DNA of 6,426 nucleotides from Anaerolineaceae bacterium (GCA_014860845.1 JACZIY010000817.1:1-6426), one strand, 5' to 3'; shown: positions 1-6,235, numbered from the stretch's first letter. Translations and numbers: made by a program. Notes: generated from the letters alone by a model not told the origin.

Positions 1-855
1 CAAAAATATGTATGCAGTTATCGCTGTGAAGGCGGGTTCCATGGTTGCAATCAGATTGGCTATGCTGGAAGGTAGGTAGCTGAGACTGACATTATAGAAG
101 CCAAAACCTGCCAGGGTGGGGATAGCAGCCAGGAGGAATAAAATGATCCAGCCATCATATCGATTCCCTAACCACATCAACTCACTGGCTTGTACCGCTT
201 TTCCAATAAAAAAATCACCTGGAATGAGATTGAAAATCAACAGGAAGATACCCGCAAACCCAAATGAATAAAATAGGGTAGTCCAGGGGGATAAACTACG
301 TTGGGAAGCTGAGCGACCCATCAGACTATAAGCAGCGTAGGAAAGACCCGATAAAATACCTGTAACAATCCCTGAAAAATTGGTGTTCCACATAGTTGGT
401 TCGTAAGCACCTGCCACCAGTACGCAGCCACCTAAACTCAGCACAACTGCAACAATTTTGATCCATGTCAGGCTTTCTTTCAATATCCACCAACCTAGCA
501 ATACAGTAAATCCAGCTGAGCAATAAACCAGCACAGTTGCTACAGCGGCTCCATTAATCGAGACAGATAATGTCCAGAATGAATTAAAGATCGCAAGGAT
601 CAAACCAAACACAATCAGGAATCCGAGATGAACGCTCTTAATTTTAAATAACTGTTTATTGATGAACCAGAAAGCGGGGAGGAGGGTCGCAATAACGAAA
701 ACATTCCGCCAGAACGCCAGAATCAAAGCGGGAATCTCGTATGTCAAAGTCATATGCCGGATGATAATAGATGTGGTGGATAAAAAGAATGCACCGGATA
801 GGGCAAAGAGATAACCACGGTTAATTTGTTTTAGTGAGGTAGGTTGTGATGTCAT
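1..855 (-). CDS. EamA/DMT-family permease, 3' end cut by the window
   Basis: Reading the minus strand from the ATG at 855 gives 285 uninterrupted codons to the window edge, with no stop. The start is MTSQPTSLKQINRGYLFALS. The protein is almost wholly hydrophobic, with about ten predicted membrane segments. It shows the two-fold repeat of drug/metabolite transporters: the first EamA half is at about residues 14-150, with the hallmark run NGAAVATVLVY (101-111) and a helix-ending LKES (125-128). The second half is at about 160-285, with the matching hallmark SIANLIATMEPAFTAITAY (264-282). Family members are usually about 290-310 residues, so only some 10-30 residues are missing. It should be an inner-membrane secondary transporter. 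The substrate cannot be read from the sequence; DMT members export amino acids, nucleotides or small metabolites. The start lies 18 nt after the stop of the upstream Cys-cluster gene, with only a weak GA-rich SD (AAAGAAG), which suggests co-transcription. Confidence 0.9.
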   Translation of the reverse strand, partial: MTSQPTSLKQINRGYLFALSGAFFLSTTSIIIRHMTLTYEIPALILAFWRNVFVIATLLPAFWFINKQLFKIKSVHLGFLIVFGLILAIFNSFWTLSVSINGAAVATVLVYCSAGFTVLLGWWILKESLTWIKIVAVVLSLGGCVLVAGAYEPTMWNTNFSGIVTGILSGLSYAAYSLMGRSASQRSLSPWTTLFYSFGFAGIFLLIFNLIPGDFFIGKAVQASELMWLGNRYDGWIILFLLAAIPTLAGFGFYNVSLSYLPSSIANLIATMEPAFTAITAYIFL

Positions 856-873
856 AGTTCTTCTTTGTTTTAT

Positions 874-1674
874 TTATTCTACTTTTTTATAAGGATTGAA
901 CACTCTAAAATTTTCTGCAGAAACGATTCGTAATCTTTCATTACCAGGGCTAAGTAAATAACTTTTTCCATTTCTATGAAGAATTGGAATTCTATATCTC
1001 TTTTGAATGAATGCTGCTCGCATTTCTTCCGATTTGACTGCGTAGCTTTCCATCTCCTCTGGCCAGAGATTGAAGATCTCATCAAAGGTCTGAATGAATT
1101 CCTGCCTATATAAATCGGAAACCTGATCAAGATGGCTGATCACCCAACATTGATTTTCAAATTCCCACTCGTAAGCCAACCCGATAAAGCGAAAATCCGC
1201 GGTAACATATGGAAAGAAGGGGAATTGGCGACAACTGATCGCCCGGTAGGGGCGTTGGCAATCTTGAACACCCTTACAGGCCATCAATACCATATTCTCG
1301 GGTAAATCATCAATTGCCTCTTCCTGAGTGCCGTTTTGAGATTTACAATCGTCTTTATCCCATAGATGCCAGAGGTCTGTGTGTTTTTGCAAGAATTCCC
1401 ATTCACTGTCATAAGCAGCTGGAATAGCATGACAGATATCGCAACAAAATGGAATACCATGTGGATGATGGTGAGCGCATTTCTGTCCGCAATCCAGGTC
1501 ACTGATAGGGGAATGAAATGTCCTATATAGTTGATTGAAATTCAGTTGTGGGTAATCGATCACGTAGCCAATTTTAGCTGATCTTGCCAGTTTGGTGGGG
1601 ACTGATTTTAAAATCATAATCCATGGTTCAATTTTATTTATCACCATGGATAATTGTATCGAGCATTTCCTCAA
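874..1674 (-). CDS. YkgJ-like Cys-cluster (putative metal-binding) protein
   Basis: This is a soluble protein of up to 266 residues with no signal peptide or membrane helix. Numbering from the TTG at 1674, cysteines sit at 62, 66, 77, 78, 81, 110, 133, 139 and 148. An unusual histidine patch, AHHHPHG (67-73), lies inside the first cluster. The order of motifs resembles the YkgJ/CxxCxxCC zinc-iron chelating family: a first Cys group followed by an IPAAYDSEW segment (84-92), then a second group ending in C-x5-C-QRPYRAISCRQFPF (133-153). That tail matches the family's Cys...RP..CR.FP signature. The remainder (about 160-266) is unrecognised. The start is uncertain: TTG at 1674 directly abuts an in-frame TAA, and in-frame ATGs at 1647 (codon 10) and 1617 (codon 20) are alternatives. 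None of the three has a well-spaced SD. I favour 1617 or 1647. YkgJ proteins are poorly characterised, so the role here is inferred only as metal or cofactor binding. It probably shares an operon with the following DMT permease. Confidence 0.75.
   Translation of the reverse strand: MRKCSIQLSMVINKIEPWIMILKSVPTKLARSAKIGYVIDYPQLNFNQLYRTFHSPISDLDCGQKCAHHHPHGIPFCCDICHAIPAAYDSEWEFLQKHTDLWHLWDKDDCKSQNGTQEEAIDDLPENMVLMACKGVQDCQRPYRAISCRQFPFFPYVTADFRFIGLAYEWEFENQCWVISHLDQVSDLYRQEFIQTFDEIFNLWPEEMESYAVKSEEMRAAFIQKRYRIPILHRNGKSYLLSPGNERLRIVSAENFRVFNPYKKVE
1619..1651. repeat. 9-bp inverted repeat at the 5' end of the Cys-cluster gene
   Basis: ATCCATGGT at 1619-1627 and ACCATGGAT at 1643-1651 are perfect reverse complements separated by 15 nt. 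In the minus-strand transcript they could form a 9-bp hairpin. The right arm covers the candidate ATG at 1647, and the left arm ends two bases before the candidate ATG at 1617. If 1617 is the true start, this is a leader hairpin right before it. A regulatory role is inference only. Confidence 0.5.
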
Positions 1675-1802
1675 TTAATTATCGAGAGCTCCCTGACCCA
1701 CCCAATCCTGCAATAGTTGAACCATCGCAGGCGTTAATTCAAGGGCGATCTTTGAGGGTGCAATTCTGTAATAGCATGGATAATTCGATTAATGAATTCC
1801 AT
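1675..1802 (-). pseudogene. Very short frameshifted gene or leader ORF upstream of the Cys-cluster gene
   Basis: An ATG at 1802 follows a near-perfect SD (AAGGAGG) at 4 nt. It opens a 22-codon frame, MEFINRIIHAITELHPQRSP and two more residues, ending at a TAA at 1736-1734. A second frame, offset by -1, overlaps it and reads protein-like text (IALELTPAMVQLLQDWVGQG) to a TAA at 1677-1675. Joining them by a -1 shift around 1755 gives a coherent product of about 42 residues that ends directly against the TTG at 1674. Three explanations fit: a small gene broken by an indel, a sequencing or assembly error, or a genuine 22-residue leader peptide with a chance second frame. I recognise no family. No classical slippery heptamer is visible at the junction, so programmed frameshifting is not favoured. 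Confidence 0.4.
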
Positions 1803-1806
1803 TGAA

Positions 1807-1813
1807 CCTCCTT
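1807..1813 (-). promoter_or_regulatory. Strong Shine-Dalgarno of the short ORF at 1802
   Basis: AAGGAGG on the minus strand sits 4 nt before the ATG at 1802. It is among the best ribosome-binding sites in the window and is the main reason to believe that translation starts here, although the frame closes after 22 codons. Confidence 0.6.
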
Positions 1814-1823
1814 AATTTCGGAT

Positions 1824-1853
1824 ATTGTAAGAAGTTAATTGATTTGAACTCAA
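1824..1853 (-). promoter_or_regulatory. Candidate sigma-70 promoter of the minus-strand unit
   Basis: On the minus strand TTGAGT (1853-1848) and TACAAT (1829-1824) are separated by 18 bp. They match the -35 consensus at 4 of 6 positions and the -10 at 5 of 6. Initiation would fall near 1817, giving a leader of roughly 15 nt before the ATG at 1802 that just includes the SD at 1813-1807. Its position suits transcription of the short ORF, the Cys-cluster gene and the DMT permease. It lies inside the 5' flank of divergent uup, so the two units may interfere. Confidence 0.4.
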
Positions 1854-1907
1854 ACGAATGTACAAGGACGAAGTGCGACTGGAAAATTTGTAGTATATTT
1901 ATCCCTC

Positions 1908-1912
1908 GAGGA
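1908..1912 (+). promoter_or_regulatory. Ribosome-binding site selecting the uup start at 1916
   Basis: GAGGA ends 3 nt before the ATG at 1916, which is a short spacing. It still supports this start over the TTG at 1802, which has no SD and would add 38 residues unlike any Uup N-terminus. The 240 bp between 1675 and 1915 otherwise hold the short minus-strand ORF and its promoter. I see no convincing plus-strand promoter there. Confidence 0.5.
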
Positions 1913-1915
1913 ATA

Positions 1916-3757
1916 ATGAATTTAATCAATTTTGAAAACATAAGCCTGGGATTCGGTGGAGATTTATTACTGGATGAAGTGAATTTCCGCATCAAAGATA
2001 ATGAACGGATCGGCTTAATTGGCCGCAATGGCATGGGCAAAACCTCTCTGATGAGACTGATCAATGGAGAGTTGACAGAAGATTCTGGTAATCTGTCCCG
2101 GCAACAAGGCTTGCGTATCGCTTACTTACCTCAGGAAGTGCCCCAAGGGCTATCAGGCACAGTTTTTGAAATCGTTAAAAATGGTCTTAAAGGAATGTCT
2201 TTTGATTGGCCTGAGGAAGAGATGGAATGGCAGGCAGACCTGCTGGTTCAAAAAACACTCAGCCGTATGCAATTAATTCCCGAGATGGAATTCGATGTCC
2301 TGTCAGCCGGGATGAAACGCAGGGTTATGATGGCAAAAGGATTGGTAGCACAACCGCAGCTACTATTATTAGATGAACCAACTAATCATCTGGATATTCA
2401 ATCCATTCTGTGGCTGGAAGATTTCTTACTGCGCTGGAATGGCAGTCTGATTTTTGTCACGCATGACCGTGTTTTCCTGCAGAAATTAGCCACGCGCATT
2501 GTTGAATTGGATCGCGGCAAGATTTTTGATTGGGATTGTGATTACCCAACCTTTTTACAACGAAAAGAAGCCTACCTGAATGCAGAACAGGCTCAAAACG
2601 CATTGTTTGATCGTAAATTGGCGCAGGAAGAGCAGTGGATTCGCAAAGGGATCGAAGCCCGCAGGACCCGTAATGAAGGTAGAGTGCGAGCTTTGCAAAA
2701 GTTACGTGAAATTCGCAAAGAAAGACGAGAAAAACCAGGAAAAGTGAATTTGCAGATTCAGGAAGCCAGAAGATCTGGCAAGCTTGTGATTGAAGCGGAG
2801 GATGTCAGTTTTGGTTATTCAGATCAATTGATCATAAGCGATTTTTCATTTATCTTGCAACGGGGAGATAAATTAGGCATTGTGGGTCCGAATGGCTCAG
2901 GAAAAACAACGTTGGTAAATTTATTAATTGGAAATATACAACCAAAAAAGGGGTCGATTCAATTTGGGACCAATCTGAGTTGGGTTTATTTTGATCAACT
3001 GCGCTCTCAATTGGATGAGTCTCAGACCCTGTATGAGAATGTAGCCCAGGGTCGAGATATCATCACGATTAATGGTCAAAATCGTAATGTATATGGATAT
3101 TTGGAAGATTTTCTGTTCACCAAAGAAAGGGTACACGCGCCGATTCATGTACTTTCGGGGGGAGAACGCAACCGGTTGTTGTTGGCTCGTTTGTTTACGA
3201 TGCCTGCTAACTTATTGATATTGGATGAACCTACCAATGATCTTGATCTTGAAACCCTGGAATTGCTTGAAAACTTATTGCTGGAATTTAAAGGTACATT
3301 AATTCTGGTCAGTCATGACCGCGCTTTTCTGAACAATCTGGCCACCAGTACTTTGGTATTGGAGGGAGATGGATTGGTGAGGGAATACATTGGAGGTTAT
3401 GATGATTGGTCTCAACTTTCTCAAGAAAAAATAAATAACAGCATTGATAATAAAGAAAAGACAAACGCAACAAACAAAAATCTGGTAACTGTGGGATTAA
3501 GCACTCCTAAGAAGTTGAATTTCATGCAAAAGAAAAAAATGCAGGAAGAATTGGATCACCTCCCAGGCAAAATTGAACGGTTGGAATCGGAATATCAACA
3601 AACGATTCAAAAAATGTCATCTTCAAAATTTTATAATCAGGAAGAAAAGACGATCACCGAAACAGCCAGCCGATTAAAATGGCTGGAAGATGAAATAGCG
3701 AACACCTATCAACGCTGGCAAGAAGTTGAGCATTTACTGGAAGAAAATGATAATTAA
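1916..3757 (+). CDS. uup: ABC-F ATPase, Uup type
   Basis: A 613-residue cytoplasmic protein with two ABC ATPase domains and no membrane segments. Domain 1 has Walker A GRNGMGKT (36-43), signature LSAGM (129-133), Walker B LLLLDEP (149-155) and H-loop THD (182-184). The inter-domain linker (about 220-285) carries the Uup hallmarks FDRKLAQEEQWIRKGI and ARRTRNEGRVRAL. Domain 2 has Walker A GPNGSGKT (324-331), LSGGE (413-417), Walker B LLILDEP (433-439) and SHD (466-468). A charged, coiled-coil C-terminal domain (about 528-611, beginning TPKKLNFMQ) is typical of Uup. Uup proteins bind ribosomes or branched nucleic acids and affect precise transposon excision and ribosome assembly or competition. 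They are not transporters. The ATG at 1916 gives the normal family N-terminus (MNLINFENISLGFGG). LSAGM departs from the usual LSGG pattern in site 1. The gene stands alone, divergent from the Cys-cluster unit and convergent with the MFS gene. Confidence 0.95.
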   Translation: MNLINFENISLGFGGDLLLDEVNFRIKDNERIGLIGRNGMGKTSLMRLINGELTEDSGNLSRQQGLRIAYLPQEVPQGLSGTVFEIVKNGLKGMSFDWPEEEMEWQADLLVQKTLSRMQLIPEMEFDVLSAGMKRRVMMAKGLVAQPQLLLLDEPTNHLDIQSILWLEDFLLRWNGSLIFVTHDRVFLQKLATRIVELDRGKIFDWDCDYPTFLQRKEAYLNAEQAQNALFDRKLAQEEQWIRKGIEARRTRNEGRVRALQKLREIRKERREKPGKVNLQIQEARRSGKLVIEAEDVSFGYSDQLIISDFSFILQRGDKLGIVGPNGSGKTTLVNLLIGNIQPKKGSIQFGTNLSWVYFDQLRSQLDESQTLYENVAQGRDIITINGQNRNVYGYLEDFLFTKERVHAPIHVLSGGERNRLLLARLFTMPANLLILDEPTNDLDLETLELLENLLLEFKGTLILVSHDRAFLNNLATSTLVLEGDGLVREYIGGYDDWSQLSQEKINNSIDNKEKTNATNKNLVTVGLSTPKKLNFMQKKKMQEELDHLPGKIERLESEYQQTIQKMSSSKFYNQEEKTITETASRLKWLEDEIANTYQRWQEVEHLLEENDN

Positions 3758-3763
3758 TCAAAA

Positions 3764-3788
3764 AAGAGTTGGGATCATCCCAACTCTT
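3764..3788. terminator. Hairpin terminator between convergent uup and MFS genes
   Basis: AAGAGTTGGGA (3764-3774) and TCCCAACTCTT (3778-3788) form a perfect 11-bp stem with a TCA loop. The six A residues at 3760-3765 become a U-tract on the minus strand, so it should be a good intrinsic terminator for the MFS transcript. On the plus strand the stem is followed only by ATTGTG, so it would be weaker for uup. It starts 7 nt after the uup stop and ends 17 nt before the MFS stop on the other strand, filling the 48-bp gap. Confidence 0.85.
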
Positions 3789-3805
3789 ATTGTGTGCAAC
3801 CAAAT

Positions 3806-5074
3806 TTAGATTCGCGCAACCTCTATCTCTTCCAGTTCCTGCTTATTTGTTTCAGATGGATTAAGGAAGAAGACGATTACGATCGGCAGCAGAATCACCA
3901 CAGCAGCAACCACCCAGAACCACTCCATCGATGGGAAGAGGCTGAGTACATAACCGGTGAGGAGCGGTCCAATAACATAAGAAGCTCTGGCGATGGTGGT
4001 TGTCCAGCCCATGCAAGCACCGCGTCGTTCGGTGGGAAAGACTTCTGGAATGTAGACGACAATCCACGTGTAAGTAAAGGATGTGAAAAATCCCATCAGT
4101 ACGGTCGCAACCGGTAACAAAAATCCTTGCGCAAAACCCATGATGACCAGAACGATGGAAAGACCCAAACAACCGAAAATTAAAGCTGGTTTACGCCCAA
4201 TTCGATCCATGATCCAACCGCTCAAATATCCACCGAGCATGGCAACAATCAGTGTCACCAGGAGGACCATTGACCATTGACCAAGGGTATATCCCTTAAT
4301 GGTCATAAAGTAGTATCCAGCCCAATAATAAAAGAACTGATACGTCAACCATGCAAACCAGATGGATGAAGAAATGATGATGTAGCGGACATCTTTCTTA
4401 TCAATAACGCCCAGACCGAAGAAATGATTCTTACGCGTGCCATCTTTCCTTTCAGCCTTAATGACATCAAAACGGCTGGTTTCCTTCATAAACGCCCACA
4501 TGATCAATACAGGCACCATAAAGATGAACATGATGCCATACATCCACTTCCAACTCAGACCCAGGGTATTCATCAGGAGGGGGGGAAATACTGCCTGTAA
4601 TGGAATCAAACCGATGATGTACACAATGGCGATATATTTAGCTCGCTTTTCTGCTGGTGATTCCTCACTGACAGGAATTGTCCACATGTTGGACACTGTC
4701 GCGAAGATTGCCAGCGTGTACATGATCATGAACCAGTGTATGCTGGGTGTGAAATATAGAACGCCAAAAGATGCCAATCCCATAATCAAAATCAATAGCA
4801 ATATGGAGTATCGACGTCCAATAATATCGGTTAATCCATTTAATAAGACAATCAAGAATGTAAAAGCCAGATAGGCAGCTTCAAGATATGAGAAATTTGA
4901 CGCTGAAATTTTGTACTCTTCGAGAATGTAAGGGAGTGCTGTCGTTTTAATCGTGGATAAATATTGATCCATGATCGCCACTAATCCCATGAAAATAATC
5001 ATGTACAACAAATAATTTCGACTACGTGTTTTTATAGCAATACTGGGTTTTACACTTTGAGAGATTGAACTCAT
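3806..5074 (-). CDS. MFS transporter, 12 TM, substrate unknown
   Basis: A 422-residue integral membrane protein of normal length for the major facilitator superfamily. After a short cytoplasmic N-terminus the first helix is at about residues 22-36 and carries an acidic MDQY (35-38). The cytoplasmic loop 2-3 motif A is GLTDIIGRR (80-88). A charged central loop (about 205-225, RFDVIKAERKDGTRK) divides the two six-helix halves. The second half repeats motif A as GWIMDRIGRKP and has PEVFPTERRG, followed by an SYVIGPLLTGYV helix, as in organic-anion and sugar porter-like members. The tail is acidic. It should be an inner-membrane secondary transporter; the substrate is not readable. The ATG at 5074 is preceded by AGGAAGG at 9 nt. 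A terminator lies beyond its stop. The 234 bp separating it from the upstream ATPase gene, with operator-like repeats, suggest its own regulated promoter. Confidence 0.92.
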   Translation of the reverse strand: MSSISQSVKPSIAIKTRSRNYLLYMIIFMGLVAIMDQYLSTIKTTALPYILEEYKISASNFSYLEAAYLAFTFLIVLLNGLTDIIGRRYSILLLILIMGLASFGVLYFTPSIHWFMIMYTLAIFATVSNMWTIPVSEESPAEKRAKYIAIVYIIGLIPLQAVFPPLLMNTLGLSWKWMYGIMFIFMVPVLIMWAFMKETSRFDVIKAERKDGTRKNHFFGLGVIDKKDVRYIIISSSIWFAWLTYQFFYYWAGYYFMTIKGYTLGQWSMVLLVTLIVAMLGGYLSGWIMDRIGRKPALIFGCLGLSIVLVIMGFAQGFLLPVATVLMGFFTSFTYTWIVVYIPEVFPTERRGACMGWTTTIARASYVIGPLLTGYVLSLFPSMEWFWVVAAVVILLPIVIVFFLNPSETNKQELEEIEVARI

Positions 5075-5127
5075 GCTTGTTTTCCTTCCTGATGATTAAA
5101 TATAAATAGACCTGTATTTCAGGATTT

Positions 5128-5157
5128 TTATTAAAAGGTTTGGCTCAGAAATATCAA
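5128..5157 (-). promoter_or_regulatory. Weak candidate promoter of the MFS gene
   Basis: On the minus strand TTGATA (5157-5152, 5 of 6 with the -35 consensus) is followed after 18 bp by TAATAA (5133-5128, a poor -10). This would give a leader of about 45 nt. It is the best pair I can see upstream of the MFS start, and the 14-bp palindrome lies 14 bp upstream of its -35. AT-richness makes chance matches likely. Confidence 0.25.
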
Positions 5158-5171
5158 TAAAACATCCTTGA

Positions 5172-5185
5172 AAGGGTTAACCCTT
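5172..5185. promoter_or_regulatory. 14-bp perfect palindrome, candidate operator for the MFS gene
   Basis: AAGGGTTAACCCTT reads identically on both strands and has no spacer, so it suits a dimeric DNA-binding protein rather than an RNA hairpin. It lies about 100 bp before the MFS start. No regulator gene is in the window. The operator role is inference from symmetry and position. Confidence 0.45.
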
Positions 5186-5194
5186 ATTTTCTGT

Positions 5195-5219
5195 TTTGGT
5201 TATGCCCTTTTTAACCAAA
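5195..5219. repeat. Inverted repeat TTTGGTTA/TAACCAAA upstream of the MFS gene
   Basis: TTTGGTTA (5195-5202) and TAACCAAA (5212-5219) are 8-bp reverse complements with a 9-nt gap. The left part GGTTATGCCCTT (5198-5209) nearly repeats GGTTAACCCTT (5175-5185) in the same orientation 23 bp away, so the two sites look related. A further AT-only inverted repeat, AATTTTA/TAAAATT, follows at 5226-5249. Taken with the palindrome, this is a compact array of possible binding sites. Confidence 0.4.
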
Positions 5220-5308
5220 CAAGATAATTTTATCTCCAAATCTAAAATTTGCAAACCAACCCATTTTGGACAAAAAAAGATGAATCAAATCATATTACAA
5301 CCGGATCA

Positions 5309-6112
5309 TTATAGATGTTTTAAGTATGCCTCTGGACTGTTCAGGAAACCACGCATGATTTCCACGTGTTGTAAGTCATCAAATGCGATGGGGCGTATCG
5401 GTACTTCATCGAAATTGAGGATCTCTGCATCGGGAAATGCCATTAAGATGGGTGAGTGGGTTGCGATAATGAATTGGGCATTCTTTGCTACCATCTGTTT
5501 GATCATGGTGATGAGGGTTAACTGGCGCAATGGAGAGAGAGGGGCTTCGGGTTCATCCAGTAAGTACAATCCATCCGGTACAAAACGAGATTGAAATAAT
5601 TGTAAAAAACTCTCACCATGCGATATATGATCCAGCGAATCGGATTTATTCTGTTTCATACCGTACAATTCTCGTTGAAAAGGTGATTCTGCTAATTGTT
5701 GAGCCAGGGTTGAACGATGACTGGTTTGTTTTTGCATCTCCTCCAGCTCTGCTTGCATCTCCGCTCTTAATTGAGCCATGCGCCGGGCATATCCAAAAAA
5801 ATCTTCAGCCCGGAGAAAGAAACCTTTATGGGTACGTTTATTCCAAGTCAGTTGAAGATAATTGGCTAATTTCTTTGCTGGTAGCATTGATTTGTCATTC
5901 TGAATATTTTCACTACCAACAACGATTGAGCCAATAGCCATGGCAATGGTTTCAATCAGGGTGGATTTCCCAGATCCATTTTCTCCAACAAAAAAAGTTA
6001 CCGGGGATTGGAAGTTAATACTGGGCAATTGTTGAATCAAGGGCAAATTGAATGGATAGGATGAAGGTGAATCTTCGAGATTCTTGATGTGAACAGATCG
6101 TAAGTGAATCAT
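5309..6112 (-). CDS. Stand-alone AAA/ABC-type ATPase (COG3910-like)
   Basis: A 267-residue soluble protein that is essentially one ATPase domain. Walker A GENGSGKST is at 43-51. A polar helical insert follows (about 100-150, with EMQAELEEMQKQ, possibly coiled coil). A degenerate ABC signature SHGES (164-168), Walker B LYLLDEPEAPLSP (182-194, catalytic E187) and the switch THSP (218-221) complete the ATP site. The LLDEPEAPLSP and ATHSPILMAFPDAEI wording resembles the small predicted-ATPase group COG3910, related to SMC/RecF/OLD-type enzymes but without a TOPRIM nuclease or long arms. The biochemical role is unknown. The ATG at 6112 has GAGGT at 6 nt. No effector gene is adjacent on the same strand: the MFS gene follows after 234 bp and a peptidase gene is divergent, so it is probably monocistronic. 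I see no clear terminator after its stop. Confidence 0.85.
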   Translation of the reverse strand: MIHLRSVHIKNLEDSPSSYPFNLPLIQQLPSINFQSPVTFFVGENGSGKSTLIETIAMAIGSIVVGSENIQNDKSMLPAKKLANYLQLTWNKRTHKGFFLRAEDFFGYARRMAQLRAEMQAELEEMQKQTSHRSTLAQQLAESPFQRELYGMKQNKSDSLDHISHGESFLQLFQSRFVPDGLYLLDEPEAPLSPLRQLTLITMIKQMVAKNAQFIIATHSPILMAFPDAEILNFDEVPIRPIAFDDLQHVEIMRGFLNSPEAYLKHL

Positions 6113-6177
6113 GAATTTACCTCATGATGATTGTACTTTATTTTCAATATCCTAATAAACGGAGTCTGTAGTTATTA

Positions 6178-6205
6178 TTGTGCAATTATCAGGCTCTGAT
6201 ACAAT
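6178..6205 (+). promoter_or_regulatory. Extended -10 promoter candidate for the S10 peptidase gene
   Basis: TGATACAAT (6197-6205) combines a TGn extension with a -10 matching 5 of 6 consensus bases. A weak -35, TTGTGC (6178-6183), lies 16 bp upstream. Initiation near 6212 would leave a leader of about 24 nt that contains the AAGGAGG site. The remaining intergenic DNA (6113-6177) holds nothing else I can name. Confidence 0.45.
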
Positions 6206-6224
6206 GAAATGATATTGACCATCC

Positions 6225-6231
6225 AAGGAGG
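6225..6231 (+). promoter_or_regulatory. Strong Shine-Dalgarno of the S10 peptidase gene
   Basis: AAGGAGG lies 4 nt before the ATG at 6236 and fixes the start of a gene whose first residues are low-complexity and could not be placed by homology alone. Confidence 0.7.
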
Positions 6232-6235
6232 AAAA

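Noticed and set aside
1623..1805. A plus-strand frame of 60 codons
   Set aside because: It has no SD and overlaps the better-supported minus-strand short gene and the start of the Cys-cluster gene.
1838..1899. Plus-strand promoter for uup (TTGATT with TACAAG at 16 bp, or TATATT near 1894)
   Set aside because: Each has a poor partner element, so no pair is convincing.
2924..3148. Minus-strand frame of 74 codons within uup
   Set aside because: It lies wholly inside the second ATPase domain of uup, with no independent start signal.
1916..3757. Idea that the ABC-F protein is an antibiotic-resistance ribosome-protection factor
   Set aside because: The linker hallmarks and C-terminal coiled coil match Uup rather than the Vga/Msr/OptrA types, and there is no leader-peptide attenuator on its strand.
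3794..4874. Several open frames opposite the MFS gene, up to 145 codons
   Set aside because: They are antisense shadows of a clear transporter gene, with no SD sites and unprotein-like composition.
5260..5305. Possible terminator after the AAA ATPase gene (T-run on the minus strand near 5272-5278)
   Set aside because: The preceding potential stem is only about 4 bp (ATGA/TCAT) and AT-rich, too weak to call.
5309..6112. Idea that the AAA ATPase belongs to an OLD/Gabija-like or retron defence system
   Set aside because: There is no TOPRIM domain in the protein and no nuclease, helicase, reverse transcriptase or toxin gene in the window.
6130..6158. Possible minus-strand promoter (TACAAT with TTATTA at 17 bp) for the AAA ATPase
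   Set aside because: Initiation would leave a leader of only about 10 nt, barely including the SD, and the -35 is poor.
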